From the IMG/VR virus record IMGVR_UViG_3300047557_002984, positions 1 to 64,000 of that record: a stretch of DNA of 64,000 nucleotides. The stretch is one strand, 5' to 3'. This DNA is from a virus. Made by a program: the position numbers and the translations under genes. The stretch's first letter is position 1, and the number at the start of each line of letters is the position of its first letter. Shown here piece after piece: positions 17,090 to 23,884 of this stretch. Below the pieces are notes generated by a model that had not been told where the DNA came from, made no database searches, and saw only the letters and a program-made list of their open reading frames with translations.

Positions 17090-17293
17090 CTAAGCAGTTC
17101 GCATCTTGACGAACTGATAATCATGCCCACCGATAGAAACTGAGCCAGCCGGGTCTGGCTGCCAATCCGAATCCGCGCGGGATGCGCGATCAGCAATGCT
17201 GAACAACTCTTGCATCACAAGGAACAATTGCCTCGCTTCGGCTGGTGTCAGCGTGATCTCTTGATCCTTTAACGTGATCTCAACTTCGTTCAT
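17090..17293 (-). CDS. Small acidic phage protein, unknown function
   Basis: 67 residues starting 'MNEVEITLKDQEITLTPAEA', a strand followed by a helix. Has a purine-rich ribosome site (TAGGAGTTGGT) before its ATG. Member of a chain of small genes that leads to the methyltransferase. Not recognised. Confidence 0.65.
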   Translation of the reverse strand: MNEVEITLKDQEITLTPAEARQLFLVMQELFSIADRASRADSDWQPDPAGSVSIGGHDYQFVKMRTA

Positions 17294-17301
17294 ACCAACT
17301 C

Positions 17302-17520
17302 CTACCTATTGACCACCTCGCGCCCCGGCACGTTCAGCGCCAGGCTTACCACCCGGTATTCCGGCGTGCGAAACTGTTCGTGCGCGGGCCGGTGCAGCGA
17401 TTGCAGCCTGACGACCTCGTTACGCGCCAAATCCGCATCGTTCCACGCGCTCAGCACGGCAAGCGGCTGGTGCGGGTTGCCCCAATCTTCCACGGTTAGC
17501 CAGATGATGCGGTTTGCCAT
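17302..17520 (-). CDS. Small phage protein, unknown function
   Basis: 72 residues, 'MANRIIWLTVEDWGNPHQPL' then 'FRTPEYRVVSLALNVPG'. ATG overlaps the upstream stop (TAATG). No motif recognised. Confidence 0.65.
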   Translation of the reverse strand: MANRIIWLTVEDWGNPHQPLAVLSAWNDADLARNEVVRLQSLHRPAHEQFRTPEYRVVSLALNVPGREVVNR

Positions 17521-17714
17521 TACTCATCCTTAAACCGCGCTTGCAGTTCGATTGCATCCCCAACGCGCACGCCCAACGGCAGCCGCGCAACGGGCAGGCG
17601 GCAATCGGCGATCACTTCGCCCTCGCTGGTCAGGTGCGCTTCCAGCCATTCGGAACCGTCGGCAGGCGATGCCACCGTGATGATTTCGCGGACTGTGAGC
17701 GTAATGCCGGTCAT
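17520..17714 (-). CDS. Small phage protein, unknown function
   Basis: 64 residues, short beta-barrel-like pattern 'VREIITVASPADGSEWLEAH' ending 'VGDAIELQARFKDE'. ATG overlaps the previous TGA. Not recognised. Confidence 0.6.
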   Translation of the reverse strand: MTGITLTVREIITVASPADGSEWLEAHLTSEGEVIADCRLPVARLPLGVRVGDAIELQARFKDE

Positions 17715-18097
17715 TGTTTCTTTGCGTCCGGCGCAGGCTTCACCACCGGCGGGAAGTACAGCCGTCCGTCCTGTGTGGGCACCAGTTTCAATTCGTGCGT
17801 GACTTCCGTCGCACCGCCGCGCAGAAAGGCGAGCAGCATCAGCGAATCACGCTGCCCCTGCAAGGCGCGCAATTCAGCGCTCAGCGCATCCAGCCGCAGG
17901 TTGATCATTTGCCAGTCGTTCGCTTGTTCCTTGGTCAAGTAAACGGGCTGCGGTTGTGGCGTAGCCGTGACCGGCGCGCCCTTATCCTGTGCGATCACAG
18001 AGAACGCTTGCGTGAGTACCAGTGCTAGCAGCAAGGCCGCGCCTGCCAGATATGCGAATGTCCGCCAATGGGCGGAAACGTCTTTCCCGGATTCCAT
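17711..18097 (-). CDS. Single-pass membrane protein with periplasmic coiled coil (spanin-like)
   Basis: 128 residues; ATG at 18097 overlaps the upstream TGA (TGATG). One transmembrane helix at about residues 13-36 ('FAYLAGAALLLALVLTQAF'), then a coiled coil 'MINLRLDALSAELRALQGQR' and a Pro/Lys-rich end. The topology resembles an inner-membrane spanin or Rz-like protein, and lysis-type genes surround it, but no Rz family match is claimed. Confidence 0.65.
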   Translation of the reverse strand: MESGKDVSAHWRTFAYLAGAALLLALVLTQAFSVIAQDKGAPVTATPQPQPVYLTKEQANDWQMINLRLDALSAELRALQGQRDSLMLLAFLRGGATEVTHELKLVPTQDGRLYFPPVVKPAPDAKKQ

Positions 18098-18279
18098 CAC
18101 TTCATTGCCTCAAGGAATGCCTGCTGCGTTTCCAGCCCGGAAACGATCAGCAGCAATTCAGCCGTTAGTTGTAACGCCTCATCGCGCGCTTGCTCGCGGT
18201 TCGGTGCCTCTGCGCACGCCCGCAGGCCCGCCATAATCGCGGCGCGCCGTTCTGCCTGTTGAACAAATTCGCTAATCAT
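18097..18279 (-). CDS. Small helical protein, unknown function
   Basis: 60 residues from ATG at 18279, a helical protein with heptad-like spacing ('AERRAAIMAGLRACAE'). The frame is open to a GTG at 18330, but that start lies inside the 11-bp hairpin at 18290-18323, so the downstream ATG is preferred. Not recognised. Confidence 0.55.
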   Translation of the reverse strand: MISEFVQQAERRAAIMAGLRACAEAPNREQARDEALQLTAELLLIVSGLETQQAFLEAMK

Positions 18280-18289
18280 ATTTTTCTGT

Positions 18290-18323
18290 GCGCGGGCAAG
18301 TCCCCCGTGTTGCTTGCCCGCGC
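18290..18323. other. 11-bp perfect hairpin before a small lysis-region gene
   Basis: GCGCGGGCAAG (18290-18300) and CTTGCCCGCGC (18313-18323) are perfect inverted repeats around a 12-nt loop. On the minus strand the stem is followed within 5 nt by an A-rich stretch and the ATG at 18279, and no T-tract follows, so it looks like an intercistronic regulatory or mRNA-stability hairpin. Confidence 0.5.
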
Positions 18324-18376
18324 GATCCACAAGGGCCGCGATGACCTGGGTGCTAATCCCTCGTGGAAGCTTGCGA

Positions 18377-18604
18377 TTACTTCACCCGCGCTTGCGCGAG
18401 CTCAGCCACGCGAATGTATTTCGTCCGTTCCTCTGCCATCAGGTTTGCCAGCGCGTAAGCTCCTGCCACGTCTCGACGGACGCTCTCATCACCGCGTAAG
18501 GCTTTCTCCCACGCGTCGCGCCCTAACAAGAACATCACGAAAATATCAACGATGTCCGTTGATGGGCCGCCAAGGTTAAAATCATCAGTCGGGTTCTTGT
18601 CCAT
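18377..18604 (-). CDS. Small protein, unknown function
   Basis: 75 residues; ATG at 18604 has AAGGA upstream, better than the TTG at 18649. 'FNLGGPSTDIVDIFVMFLLG' then a helical, Ala/Glu-rich C-terminus. Not recognised; part of the lysis-region cluster. Confidence 0.6.
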   Translation of the reverse strand: MDKNPTDDFNLGGPSTDIVDIFVMFLLGRDAWEKALRGDESVRRDVAGAYALANLMAEERTKYIRVAELAQARVK

Positions 18605-18698
18605 AAAATCCTTAAACCGGAAAGCGCCGTGCGTCAGCCCCCGTGCCAATTACAGCGACGCCTTCCGGTATTTTGCCGCAGCCCCATGCGGCAAAGCT

Positions 18699-19079
18699 CT
18701 ATGCTTGGGGATCGTCCGTGTCACCGCGTCGGCGTGGTTTCGCGCGCAGGATTGCCCCCCAGATGCCTTGGGCAAATTGCACCACGAATGCGCCCGCGAT
18801 CACGATCAGCAAGTTATTCAAAAAGCTAATTTGCGTCTCTAGGCGGATCATTCGATTTTCCAGCAGTGCCACCGCGCGCTGATCAGCCTCCCGCTGCTGC
18901 TGCAATGCTTCGCGCGGGTCTTTCGCCTCCTGCTCCACCATTGTGATGCGTCCGGCTGCTTCTGACGCGCGCACAGATTGCCTATATTGCGCAATCACGG
19001 TGCCACCGAAGCCCAGCAGCCACAGCAGGCCGAAAGACAGCACAAGCGCCTGTGTTTGTCTTACTTTCCTTGCTCTCAC
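18699..19079 (-). CDS. Two-pass membrane protein with coiled coil (holin-like candidate)
   Basis: 126 residues, GTG start overlapping an upstream TGA. Hydrophobic helix at residues 11-30 ('ALVLSFGLLWLLGFGGTVIA'), a coiled coil between about 35 and 80, a second hydrophobic helix at about 86-107 ('FLNNLLIVIAGAFVVQFAQG') and a basic end. This fits a holin or membrane-anchored lysis accessory protein. Family not identified. Confidence 0.65.
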   Translation of the reverse strand: MRARKVRQTQALVLSFGLLWLLGFGGTVIAQYRQSVRASEAAGRITMVEQEAKDPREALQQQREADQRAVALLENRMIRLETQISFLNNLLIVIAGAFVVQFAQGIWGAILRAKPRRRGDTDDPQA

Positions 19080-19189
19080 CTATCCCCATCCGTTCGTTTG
19101 TGGCACCTGTCAAAACCTTGCCCCTTGCCCGCTCCCCAGCGTTCACCCCGGAGTTTTTGGTAAAACGTCCGAATCCAACACCGAGCCAT
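19076..19189 (-). CDS. Possible 37-residue basic peptide gene
   Basis: ATG at 19189 opens a basic, aromatic peptide ('ARCWIRTFYQKLRGERWGAG') whose TGA overlaps the GTG start of the next gene (GTGA), suggesting coupling. No ribosome binding site. The rest of 19080-19274 shows no better candidate. Confidence 0.3.
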   Translation of the reverse strand: MARCWIRTFYQKLRGERWGAGKGQGFDRCHKRTDGDR

Positions 19190-19274
19190 TAAGAGAGCGG
19201 GCAAGAGATTGCAGGCCGCCCGGCGCGTGCAATAGACAACCTGCCCCGCGCCCGCCAGCGACCATTCCGAGAAC

Positions 19275-19997
19275 TTAGCGCAGTTGTTTTAGCCGAAGCT
19301 CAACCACGTTCTGTAATTGCGTGCTGATGTATTCCTGCACCGCGTTGTATTTCTTGTCGCGCATTTCCCGCAGCAAAAGCGCATCTGCGCCTTTCTGTGC
19401 AGCAATGTCCGCCGTGAAGTCGCTGGCGATGTTTCCCATCGCCGTGATCAGGTTGGCCGTATCCTGTGCGCTACGATACGCCGCCGCACGGCTCGCCTTT
19501 TCGCCCGCTTCGTTCAGTTTTGCTTTGAGTTGCTTGGGTGTAGTGCTTTCCTCTGCCGTTGCAATTGCCAACCGGAAAGCTGAAGCGGTAGAGCGGATAA
19601 TCAGCAACCAGCCACGGACGCGCGTTTCTTCCGGGTGCAGCTTCGCAATTGTGGCGTCAATTTGGCCGAGGTAACGGTCAGCTTCCGCGAGCAATTGCGC
19701 TTTGCTTTGTGGGTTGATTTCAACGGTGGCATCAATCTGGCGGGAGAAGTCCTGGCCGATGTCGGATGTGGATTTCAGCGCCTTTAAAACTTCTTCTTTG
19801 GTCGGGTTGCTCAGCGTGTTAGGCGCGTAGGTATTCACCGCCACCACGACGCGCGACGCAGCCAGAATGCCGATCTGGAAATTGTAGCCAGCCGCCGTCA
19901 GCGGGCGTTCTGCCTTCTTCCAATCACAGGCCACAAGGTTCAATGCGAGCGCGGTAATCAATACCAGCGCAAATCCTTTTCTCAGGGTACAGATCAC
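19275..19997 (-). CDS. Lipoprotein, helical, unknown function
   Basis: 240 residues. N-terminal signal with lipobox ('ALNLVAC', Cys about residue 24) predicts a lipid-anchored exported protein. The mature part is helical with long Ala-rich stretches ('LIIRSTASAFRLAIATAEES'). SD GGAGGTGATC upstream. It lies directly after a small membrane protein, so lysis (outer-membrane spanin-like) or superinfection functions are possible. No family recognised. Confidence 0.7.
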   Translation of the reverse strand: MICTLRKGFALVLITALALNLVACDWKKAERPLTAAGYNFQIGILAASRVVVAVNTYAPNTLSNPTKEEVLKALKSTSDIGQDFSRQIDATVEINPQSKAQLLAEADRYLGQIDATIAKLHPEETRVRGWLLIIRSTASAFRLAIATAEESTTPKQLKAKLNEAGEKASRAAAYRSAQDTANLITAMGNIASDFTADIAAQKGADALLLREMRDKKYNAVQEYISTQLQNVVELRLKQLR

Positions 19998-20008
19998 GGA
20001 TCACCTCC

Positions 20009-20302
20009 TTACAGTTTGCCAGTAACGATTGCCTTCACATGCTCAGCCGTAACGCCGTCCGCTGGATTGCTTTGCAACGCCACGCTGATCAACTTGTCCT
20101 GCAATTGCGCCTGCGCGTGCGCCTTAATCCAAATCCAGACCAGCGAACCGACAAAGAAAACAGCCGCCGCAGCTTCAGCGACTAGGAAATCGGTCTGATC
20201 CTGTGAAACGACACCCTTCTGCACCAAGTACGCGGTAATGCCACCCAGCAGAAAGCGCGTAACGCTCAGGGCGATGCTCTTGTAAATTTCCGTTTTATCC
20301 AT
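20009..20302 (-). CDS. Small membrane protein, holin-like
   Basis: 97 residues from ATG at 20302, which has GGGGAGAAG upstream; the frame is open to 20389 but that extension enters the terminator region. Two predicted membrane segments: residues about 14-30 and 44-62 ('AAAAVFFVGSLVWIWIKA'), then a helical tail. Typical size and topology of phage holins. First gene after the terminator at 20388. Confidence 0.7.
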   Translation of the reverse strand: MDKTEIYKSIALSVTRFLLGGITAYLVQKGVVSQDQTDFLVAEAAAAVFFVGSLVWIWIKAHAQAQLQDKLISVALQSNPADGVTAEHVKAIVTGKL

Positions 20303-20387
20303 CGTTACTTCTCCCCTTTCTCCCGCTTGCAACGCCCGCCGTCGTGAGCACATCGGGTCAGCGCAAAAGCAGAATCCGTCCATAAAC

Positions 20388-20442
20388 AAAAAGCGCCACC
20401 GAGTAACTTCCGGGACGAATCCGGGAAGCCCTATGGTGGCGC
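20388..20442 (-). terminator. Intrinsic terminator between a small regulator-like gene and the late operon
   Basis: Minus strand: 8-bp stem GCGCCACC/GGTGGCGC (20435-20442 with 20393-20400) enclosing a second stem built on CTTCC...GGAAG, followed by TTTTT. It separates the 68-residue gene at 20472 from the lysis/structural genes. Confidence 0.85.
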
Positions 20443-20471
20443 GTCACTGAATTAAATCAGCCGAAACCTAT

Positions 20472-20678
20472 TTAATTGTCTGCTGCGCGTTCGAGCGATT
20501 CAAGCCGCGCAGCTTCCTGCAATAATTCGGATAATTGCTGCTCTGCTGCCCCAAGCGTGCGGCGGATGGAGTCAATCAGACGGCGCTGCTTGGCTGCTGA
20601 CGCACGAATAACATCCGGCGTGATGTCTTGCCGGGAAATCCCTGCCAGCGACTTTACTAGCTTCGCTTGTTGAGCCAT
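20472..20678 (-). CDS. Small helical protein encoded alone between promoter and terminator
   Basis: 68 residues, fully helical and charged ('IRASAAKQRRLIDSIRRTLG', then 'LSELLQEAARLESLERAADN'). It is flanked upstream by a clear promoter and downstream by a strong terminator, just before the late genes. The placement suggests a regulator, for example of late transcription, but the sequence shows no known DNA-binding motif. Confidence 0.7.
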   Translation of the reverse strand: MAQQAKLVKSLAGISRQDITPDVIRASAAKQRRLIDSIRRTLGAAEQQLSELLQEAARLESLERAADN

Positions 20679-20702
20679 ACACCTATTCGGGGCACCGTGT
20701 AC

Positions 20703-20733
20703 ATTATAGCCCAGCCTGTTATTTTTTGTGCAA
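20703..20733 (-). promoter_or_regulatory. Leftward promoter of the 68-residue gene
   Basis: Minus strand TTGCAC (20728-20733), 19-nt spacer, TATAAT (20703-20708). The -10 is perfect; spacing is long. The predicted start is about 20 nt before the ATG at 20678. Confidence 0.55.
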
Positions 20734-20771
20734 GAAATATTTAGAACAGTGAGTGGACGCTGGAGCAGAGC

Positions 20772-20882
20772 GAAAACTTTTTTCGTGTTTTAATAATTTT
20801 ACACTTGCACTTTTGCAAGTGTTGCGATACTATCTGCCTGTCGGTTGGCAATCACGCCAACGACGAACCAAGGAGGTTTCTT
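20772..20882 (+). promoter_or_regulatory. Promoter/operator/leader cassette, copy 1
   Basis: A T-rich block is followed by TTGCAC (20805-20810), 17-nt spacer and TACTAT (20828-20833). The perfect dyad CACTTGCA-cttt-TGCAAGTG (20802-20821) overlaps the -35 and spacer, a classical repressor site. The leader CTGCCTGTCGGTTGGC folds back on GCCAACGAC before AAGGAGGT and ATG at 20883. Related cassettes lie at 21381, 25750 and 61474. Confidence 0.75.
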
Positions 20883-21098
20883 ATGGCAAACACTGCCGCT
20901 CATCAAATCGCTGTTTCCCACTTTGGCGCAAAGCGCATTAAAGCTTTGGCTGCTCTTGGCATCGTAATCGTCGGCATTCAAGCATTGCCGGATGCTACTG
21001 GCTCGTCTCTCAACTCAGAAACGGGGTACTGCCTCGACAACAACGGCGAGCATCAAGTTCGCAGCTATTTGGAAGTGATTGCGCTGGTTAATAGCTAA
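20883..21098 (+). CDS. Small protein behind promoter cassette 1
   Basis: 71 residues, ATG with strong AAGGAGGT. One hydrophobic segment (residues about 20-38, 'KALAALGIVIVGIQALPDAT') and a polar end. Not recognised. First gene of a short plus-strand unit that continues at 21156. Confidence 0.65.
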   Translation: MANTAAHQIAVSHFGAKRIKALAALGIVIVGIQALPDATGSSLNSETGYCLDNNGEHQVRSYLEVIALVNS

Positions 21099-21109
21099 CC
21101 AGCGCAATC
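21077..21109. other. 14-bp perfect hairpin over the stop of the gene at 20883
   Basis: GATTGCGCTGGTTA (21077-21090) and TAACCAGCGCAATC (21096-21109) are perfectly complementary around a 5-nt loop that contains part of the stop codon region. No T-tract follows, so it may protect or process the mRNA rather than end it. Confidence 0.6.
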
Positions 21110-21120
21110 TAACCACCGTC

Positions 21121-21140
21121 CGCGAGCCTGCCCCGCTCGC
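21121..21140 (+). repeat. 20-bp intercistronic repeat, copy 1 of 2
   Basis: CGCGAGCCTGCCCCGCTCGC is identical to 61839-61858, 40 kb away. It can form a 6-bp hairpin (GCGAGC/GCTCGC). In both places it separates the first and second gene behind a promoter cassette. Confidence 0.8.
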
Positions 21141-21155
21141 CTTAATGGAGAGATC

Positions 21156-21359
21156 ATGTCAGTGCAAATCATTAAACCTAAGAGCAACACGCCACAGGCG
21201 GAGCAGGTGTTAATTGAAAACGGTTTTACGGTCTTGTCGCCGTGGGTAGACGACAACCGATTTGAAAAAGACGGGCAAGTTTACAAGCTTTCACATCCTG
21301 TTTGGCAGATTGGCCCGTCGGGAAATTTCGTTGGCGTGCGAATCGAGAAAGAAGATTGA
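21156..21359 (+). CDS. Small protein, unknown function
   Basis: 67 residues, ATG with GGAGAGATC upstream. 'VLIENGFTVLSPWVDDNRFE' and 'VYKLSHPVWQIG' suggest a compact alpha/beta fold. Second gene of the cassette-1 unit. Not recognised. Confidence 0.65.
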   Translation: MSVQIIKPKSNTPQAEQVLIENGFTVLSPWVDDNRFEKDGQVYKLSHPVWQIGPSGNFVGVRIEKED

Positions 21360-21380
21360 GAACCCGCTCGCCTTCTTTTT

Positions 21381-21481
21381 TTTCTCGTTTTTAATGATTT
21401 CCCACTTGCACTTTTACAAGTAGAGTGGTACTATCTGCCTGTCGGTGAGGGAAACGACAACTTTTAACAAGGAGCACGACA
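21381..21481 (+). promoter_or_regulatory. Promoter/operator/leader cassette, copy 2
   Basis: TTGCAC (21406-21411), 17-nt spacer, TACTAT (21429-21434) with the dyad ACTTG...CAAGT over the spacer, preceded by a T-rich block like copy 1. The leader again begins CTGCCTGTCGGT and ends AAGGAGCACGACA before ATG at 21482, the same end as copy 3. Confidence 0.75.
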
Positions 21482-21676
21482 ATGACTTTCAACCAAATCG
21501 CCACGATGAACGAAATCCAAATCAGCACCGCGCTGCGCCAAATGACCAGAACTGAACTCATCGCCTTCTGCAAGGCGAACAAAATCGGCGACATCAAAAG
21601 ACTGGGCGGGCACCTGAACGCCGCCTTCCTGTGGTGCAAAGAAGTGGCAGCCTACGCCAGCATCACGCTGCGGTAA
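21482..21676 (+). CDS. Small protein behind promoter cassette 2
   Basis: 64 residues, helical, 'TRTELIAFCKANKIGDIKRL' followed by 'GHLNAAFLWCKEVAAYASI'. May be a small SAP-like or helix-turn-helix nucleic-acid binding fold; this is a guess from helix spacing. ATG with AAGGAGCACGACA. Confidence 0.65.
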   Translation: MTFNQIATMNEIQISTALRQMTRTELIAFCKANKIGDIKRLGGHLNAAFLWCKEVAAYASITLR

Positions 21677-21729
21677 GGCTGAGGCAGTGCCCCGCTAACG
21701 ACAAGGAACAGACAACGAGGAGTAAAACG

Positions 21730-21915
21730 ATGCGTTACGACTTCATTCTTACGCGCGACAACACAAAAGACGGTGATCAATGGTTTGGCGAGGTCTACGC
21801 CCAACCACAGCAAGATGATGATGACGCTGTTCACACTACCGGATTTTGCGCCACATGGATGGACGCGCAAGCTGACTGCAACCAGTGGATTAAAAATCAA
21901 GAGGCAACGCAATGA
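21730..21915 (+). CDS. Small acidic protein, unknown function
   Basis: 61 residues from ATG at 21730 with GAGGAGTAAAACG upstream; the frame upstream of this is not coding. 'QWFGEVYAQPQQDDDDAVHT' is acidic. Not recognised. Confidence 0.6.
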   Translation: MRYDFILTRDNTKDGDQWFGEVYAQPQQDDDDAVHTTGFCATWMDAQADCNQWIKNQEATQ

Positions 21916-22172
21916 ACATCAGCGCAGCACTAGAACGCCTGCAAGCGCAAGGCGTCGAACTCACGCACCAAGGCTTACGCTACCGCATCATTCTGCTGAT
22001 TGAAGCTGGCAAGTTAAAAGAAGAAGAGGTCAAGCTTGGGATGACGCGCAAGGGCCAAGTCCGCTGGGATTTGAGCGAGAAGCACCTTGAAGTGATCGCC
22101 GCTTATGAAGCGCCGCCTGCCGGGCGCGGTGGCGGGCAATCGAAAGCAAAGCGCAAGGCGCGCAAGGAGTAG
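21912..22172 (+). CDS. Small basic protein, possible DNA-binding
   Basis: 86 residues; ATGA overlap with the previous stop. 'LERLQAQGVELTHQGLRYRI' resembles the helix-turn-helix spacing of MerR-like or excisionase folds, and the C-terminus is Lys/Arg-rich ('GGGQSKAKRKARKE'). Putative nucleic-acid binding, family not identified. Confidence 0.6.
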   Translation: MNISAALERLQAQGVELTHQGLRYRIILLIEAGKLKEEEVKLGMTRKGQVRWDLSEKHLEVIAAYEAPPAGRGGGQSKAKRKARKE

Positions 22173-22174
22173 CG

Positions 22175-22387
22175 ATGGCCTTCAAAGCGCCACCAATGCC
22201 CGCCGCAATCTATCGTCCGGCACCCACCACGCCGGATGAGCAATTCCACGCTTACCGCACAGCACTGGCAATGCTCTGGGCGCACGCCGCAACCGCGACC
22301 GGCAGCACGCGCGATGAACTGGAAGATGCCGCCATCATTGCCCAGCGGGCGCTGGATGCGCTGGCGGATGAGCTACTGGCGCGCTAG
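22175..22387 (+). CDS. Small helical protein, unknown function
   Basis: 70 residues with AAGGAG upstream. Pro-rich N-terminus then two helices ('DELEDAAIIAQRALDALADE'). Ends by overlapping the convergent gene at 22384 by 4 nt. Not recognised. Confidence 0.6.
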   Translation: MAFKAPPMPAAIYRPAPTTPDEQFHAYRTALAMLWAHAATATGSTRDELEDAAIIAQRALDALADELLAR

Positions 22388-22695
22388 GCTGCCTTCCTTA
22401 CCGGCCCCCGGCTTTTGCGCCCGTTCCGTTGCGACGCCCGCACCTTTCGCCGCGTCTTCGCCTGCCCGCCTGCCTTCCCCGCCGCCGCCAACCGCGCGCG
22501 GTGCTCAACGTAAAATGCACCCACATCGGCCAACGCCAGCAGGTAGCGCCGCTGCGTCGCGCTCAACGCAAGATCGTCAAACATTAACGGCGCGCCCGGT
22601 TCCGCTAAGTAGTTGTGCAAATTCCAGGCCGCGAGGGCGGCATCTGCAAGCTGCTCCGGTGTAGGGCGATTACTCCCAGGATTTTGAATATTCAT
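22384..22695 (-). CDS. Small basic protein, unknown function
   Basis: 103 residues from ATG at 22695. Helical N-terminal part ('QLADAALAAWNLHNYLAEPG') and a strongly basic C-terminus (KTRRKVRASQRNGRKSRG), suggesting nucleic-acid contact. Start overlaps the end of the truncated helicase. Confidence 0.6.
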   Translation of the reverse strand: MNIQNPGSNRPTPEQLADAALAAWNLHNYLAEPGAPLMFDDLALSATQRRYLLALADVGAFYVEHRARLAAAGKAGGQAKTRRKVRASQRNGRKSRGPVRKAA

Positions 22696-22888
22696 GGTCT
22701 TTGTAAATCGTCGGCAATCCGAACACCACAACGCGCGAAACCTTGTGCGCGCGCAGCTTGGCTAACTCGATGGCGACCCTGGTCTTGCCCGTCCCCATCT
22801 CCATGAGCAAACCACCAATGCGCGACGGCAGCACTTTGGCAACCGCTGCGCGTTGGTGGCTCATCAGGTCTGTGCGGGTGGTGAACAT
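22670..22888 (-). pseudogene. Truncated SNF2/DEAD-type helicase fragment
   Basis: 72 residues. 'DLMSHQRAAVAKVLPSR' and 'GGLLMEMGTGKTRVAIELA' are the Q-motif-like region and Walker A of a SNF2-class helicase, followed by 'KVSRVVVFGLP'. The frame stops just there, before motif II, so about 400-500 residues of the normal enzyme are missing. The lost part is not found downstream; the next gene begins inside the last codons. It starts 4 nt after the previous stop. A deletion remnant is likely, though an intact mini-protein cannot be excluded. Confidence 0.7.
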
Positions 22889-22891
22889 TAG

Positions 22892-23290
22892 CTATTGCGC
22901 GACATTAACAACAATCGGAGTTTGCGCGTTGAGTTGCGCGATCTCTGAATCGGAAATTGGTCGGCAATCCGTACGAGACCATGTAGCCATGACGTGGCCC
23001 AACAGAATGGAACCAGGGTATTCAAGCGTGTGCCATTTGGTGGGGTGCATGATGTCGCCCCGGTTCGGGACGGACTTGAAAATCGGAGAGTATGCGTGCT
23101 GCCCTTCCGCGTCTGCTTCGTTATACGAGCGATCAATGATCACCCCGCATAAAGAATCTGTGAGCTTTGCGTTGAGAACACCCGAAGGCGCATCTGCGAG
23201 CGAACAGAGAGAAGCGTATGCACTTTGAGGATTGCTGTTGAATCGGGAGGTTCTGACGAACCCCACGAGTTGAAGTTGGATCGTAGACAT
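22892..23290 (-). CDS. Phage protein, unknown function
   Basis: 132 residues, GAAAGGAGAC upstream of ATG. No cysteine motif or membrane segment; mixed alpha/beta ('HTLEYPGSILLGHVMATWSR'). Lies between a zinc-ribbon gene and the helicase remnant. Not recognised. Confidence 0.65.
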   Translation of the reverse strand: MSTIQLQLVGFVRTSRFNSNPQSAYASLCSLADAPSGVLNAKLTDSLCGVIIDRSYNEADAEGQHAYSPIFKSVPNRGDIMHPTKWHTLEYPGSILLGHVMATWSRTDCRPISDSEIAQLNAQTPIVVNVAQ

Positions 23291-23292
23291 TG

Positions 23293-23814
23293 TTAAAAGT
23301 CTCCTTTCGTGTAAGGCGTACCATCATGGTCTGCTGGGCTGAACGATTCGCCTGCCACGCCAATCCCGCCCGCCGCGATGCGGAGCAACTTGGCGCAAGT
23401 CGCGCACAGCGGATCGTATACCGTAACACCCGCAACTTTCCCTTTGCGGAAGGTCGGTTGGCCTTCGATCCGATCACCGCACCGCTCGCAATGGAAAATC
23501 TCAGCAGGAGGGGCGGGAATTTCACCCGACGCTTGCCACGCGGAAACCGCCGATTCAATGGCGGCAACCGCCGCCATACGGATCAGGATGCCGTCGCAGA
23601 TGGCGTACTCCGCTGGGTTTGCATTCAGCTTCTTCAACTGCGCAACCATTCCCGACGGAAGATTGCGCGAAATCTCAGTCTTGCCCGCCGCATCCAGCGG
23701 GAAGAAGTTGATTCCCTGGCTTTTCGTGCCATTGCTAATGGTCACGCGATACGTGCGCCCGTCTGCGCTGCCCGTGACCGTGTAGTTGCCGTCTTGGTAG
23801 ATTGTCGTTTCCAT
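23293..23814 (-). CDS. Zinc-ribbon protein, unknown function
   Basis: 173 residues, AAGGAGAAACGC upstream. N-terminal half is beta-rich ('DGNYTVTGSADGRTYRVTIS'). C-terminal half carries 'CERCGDRIEG' and 'CATCAKLL', a four-cysteine zinc ribbon. Probably nucleic-acid related, in line with helicase-type neighbours. Confidence 0.75.
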   Translation of the reverse strand: METTIYQDGNYTVTGSADGRTYRVTISNGTKSQGINFFPLDAAGKTEISRNLPSGMVAQLKKLNANPAEYAICDGILIRMAAVAAIESAVSAWQASGEIPAPPAEIFHCERCGDRIEGQPTFRKGKVAGVTVYDPLCATCAKLLRIAAGGIGVAGESFSPADHDGTPYTKGDF

Positions 23815-23884
23815 TGCGTTTCTCCTTGATTTCTTAGGGCAAGGGAATACTACCCCAAGCTAGCTTAGGATGCAAGCAAGAAAA

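Noticed and set aside
17711-20302. Endolysin or Rz/Rz1 pair among the lysis-region genes
   Set aside because: Topology suggests holin or spanin-like proteins but there are no muramidase, amidase or peptidase motifs; no endolysin is called.
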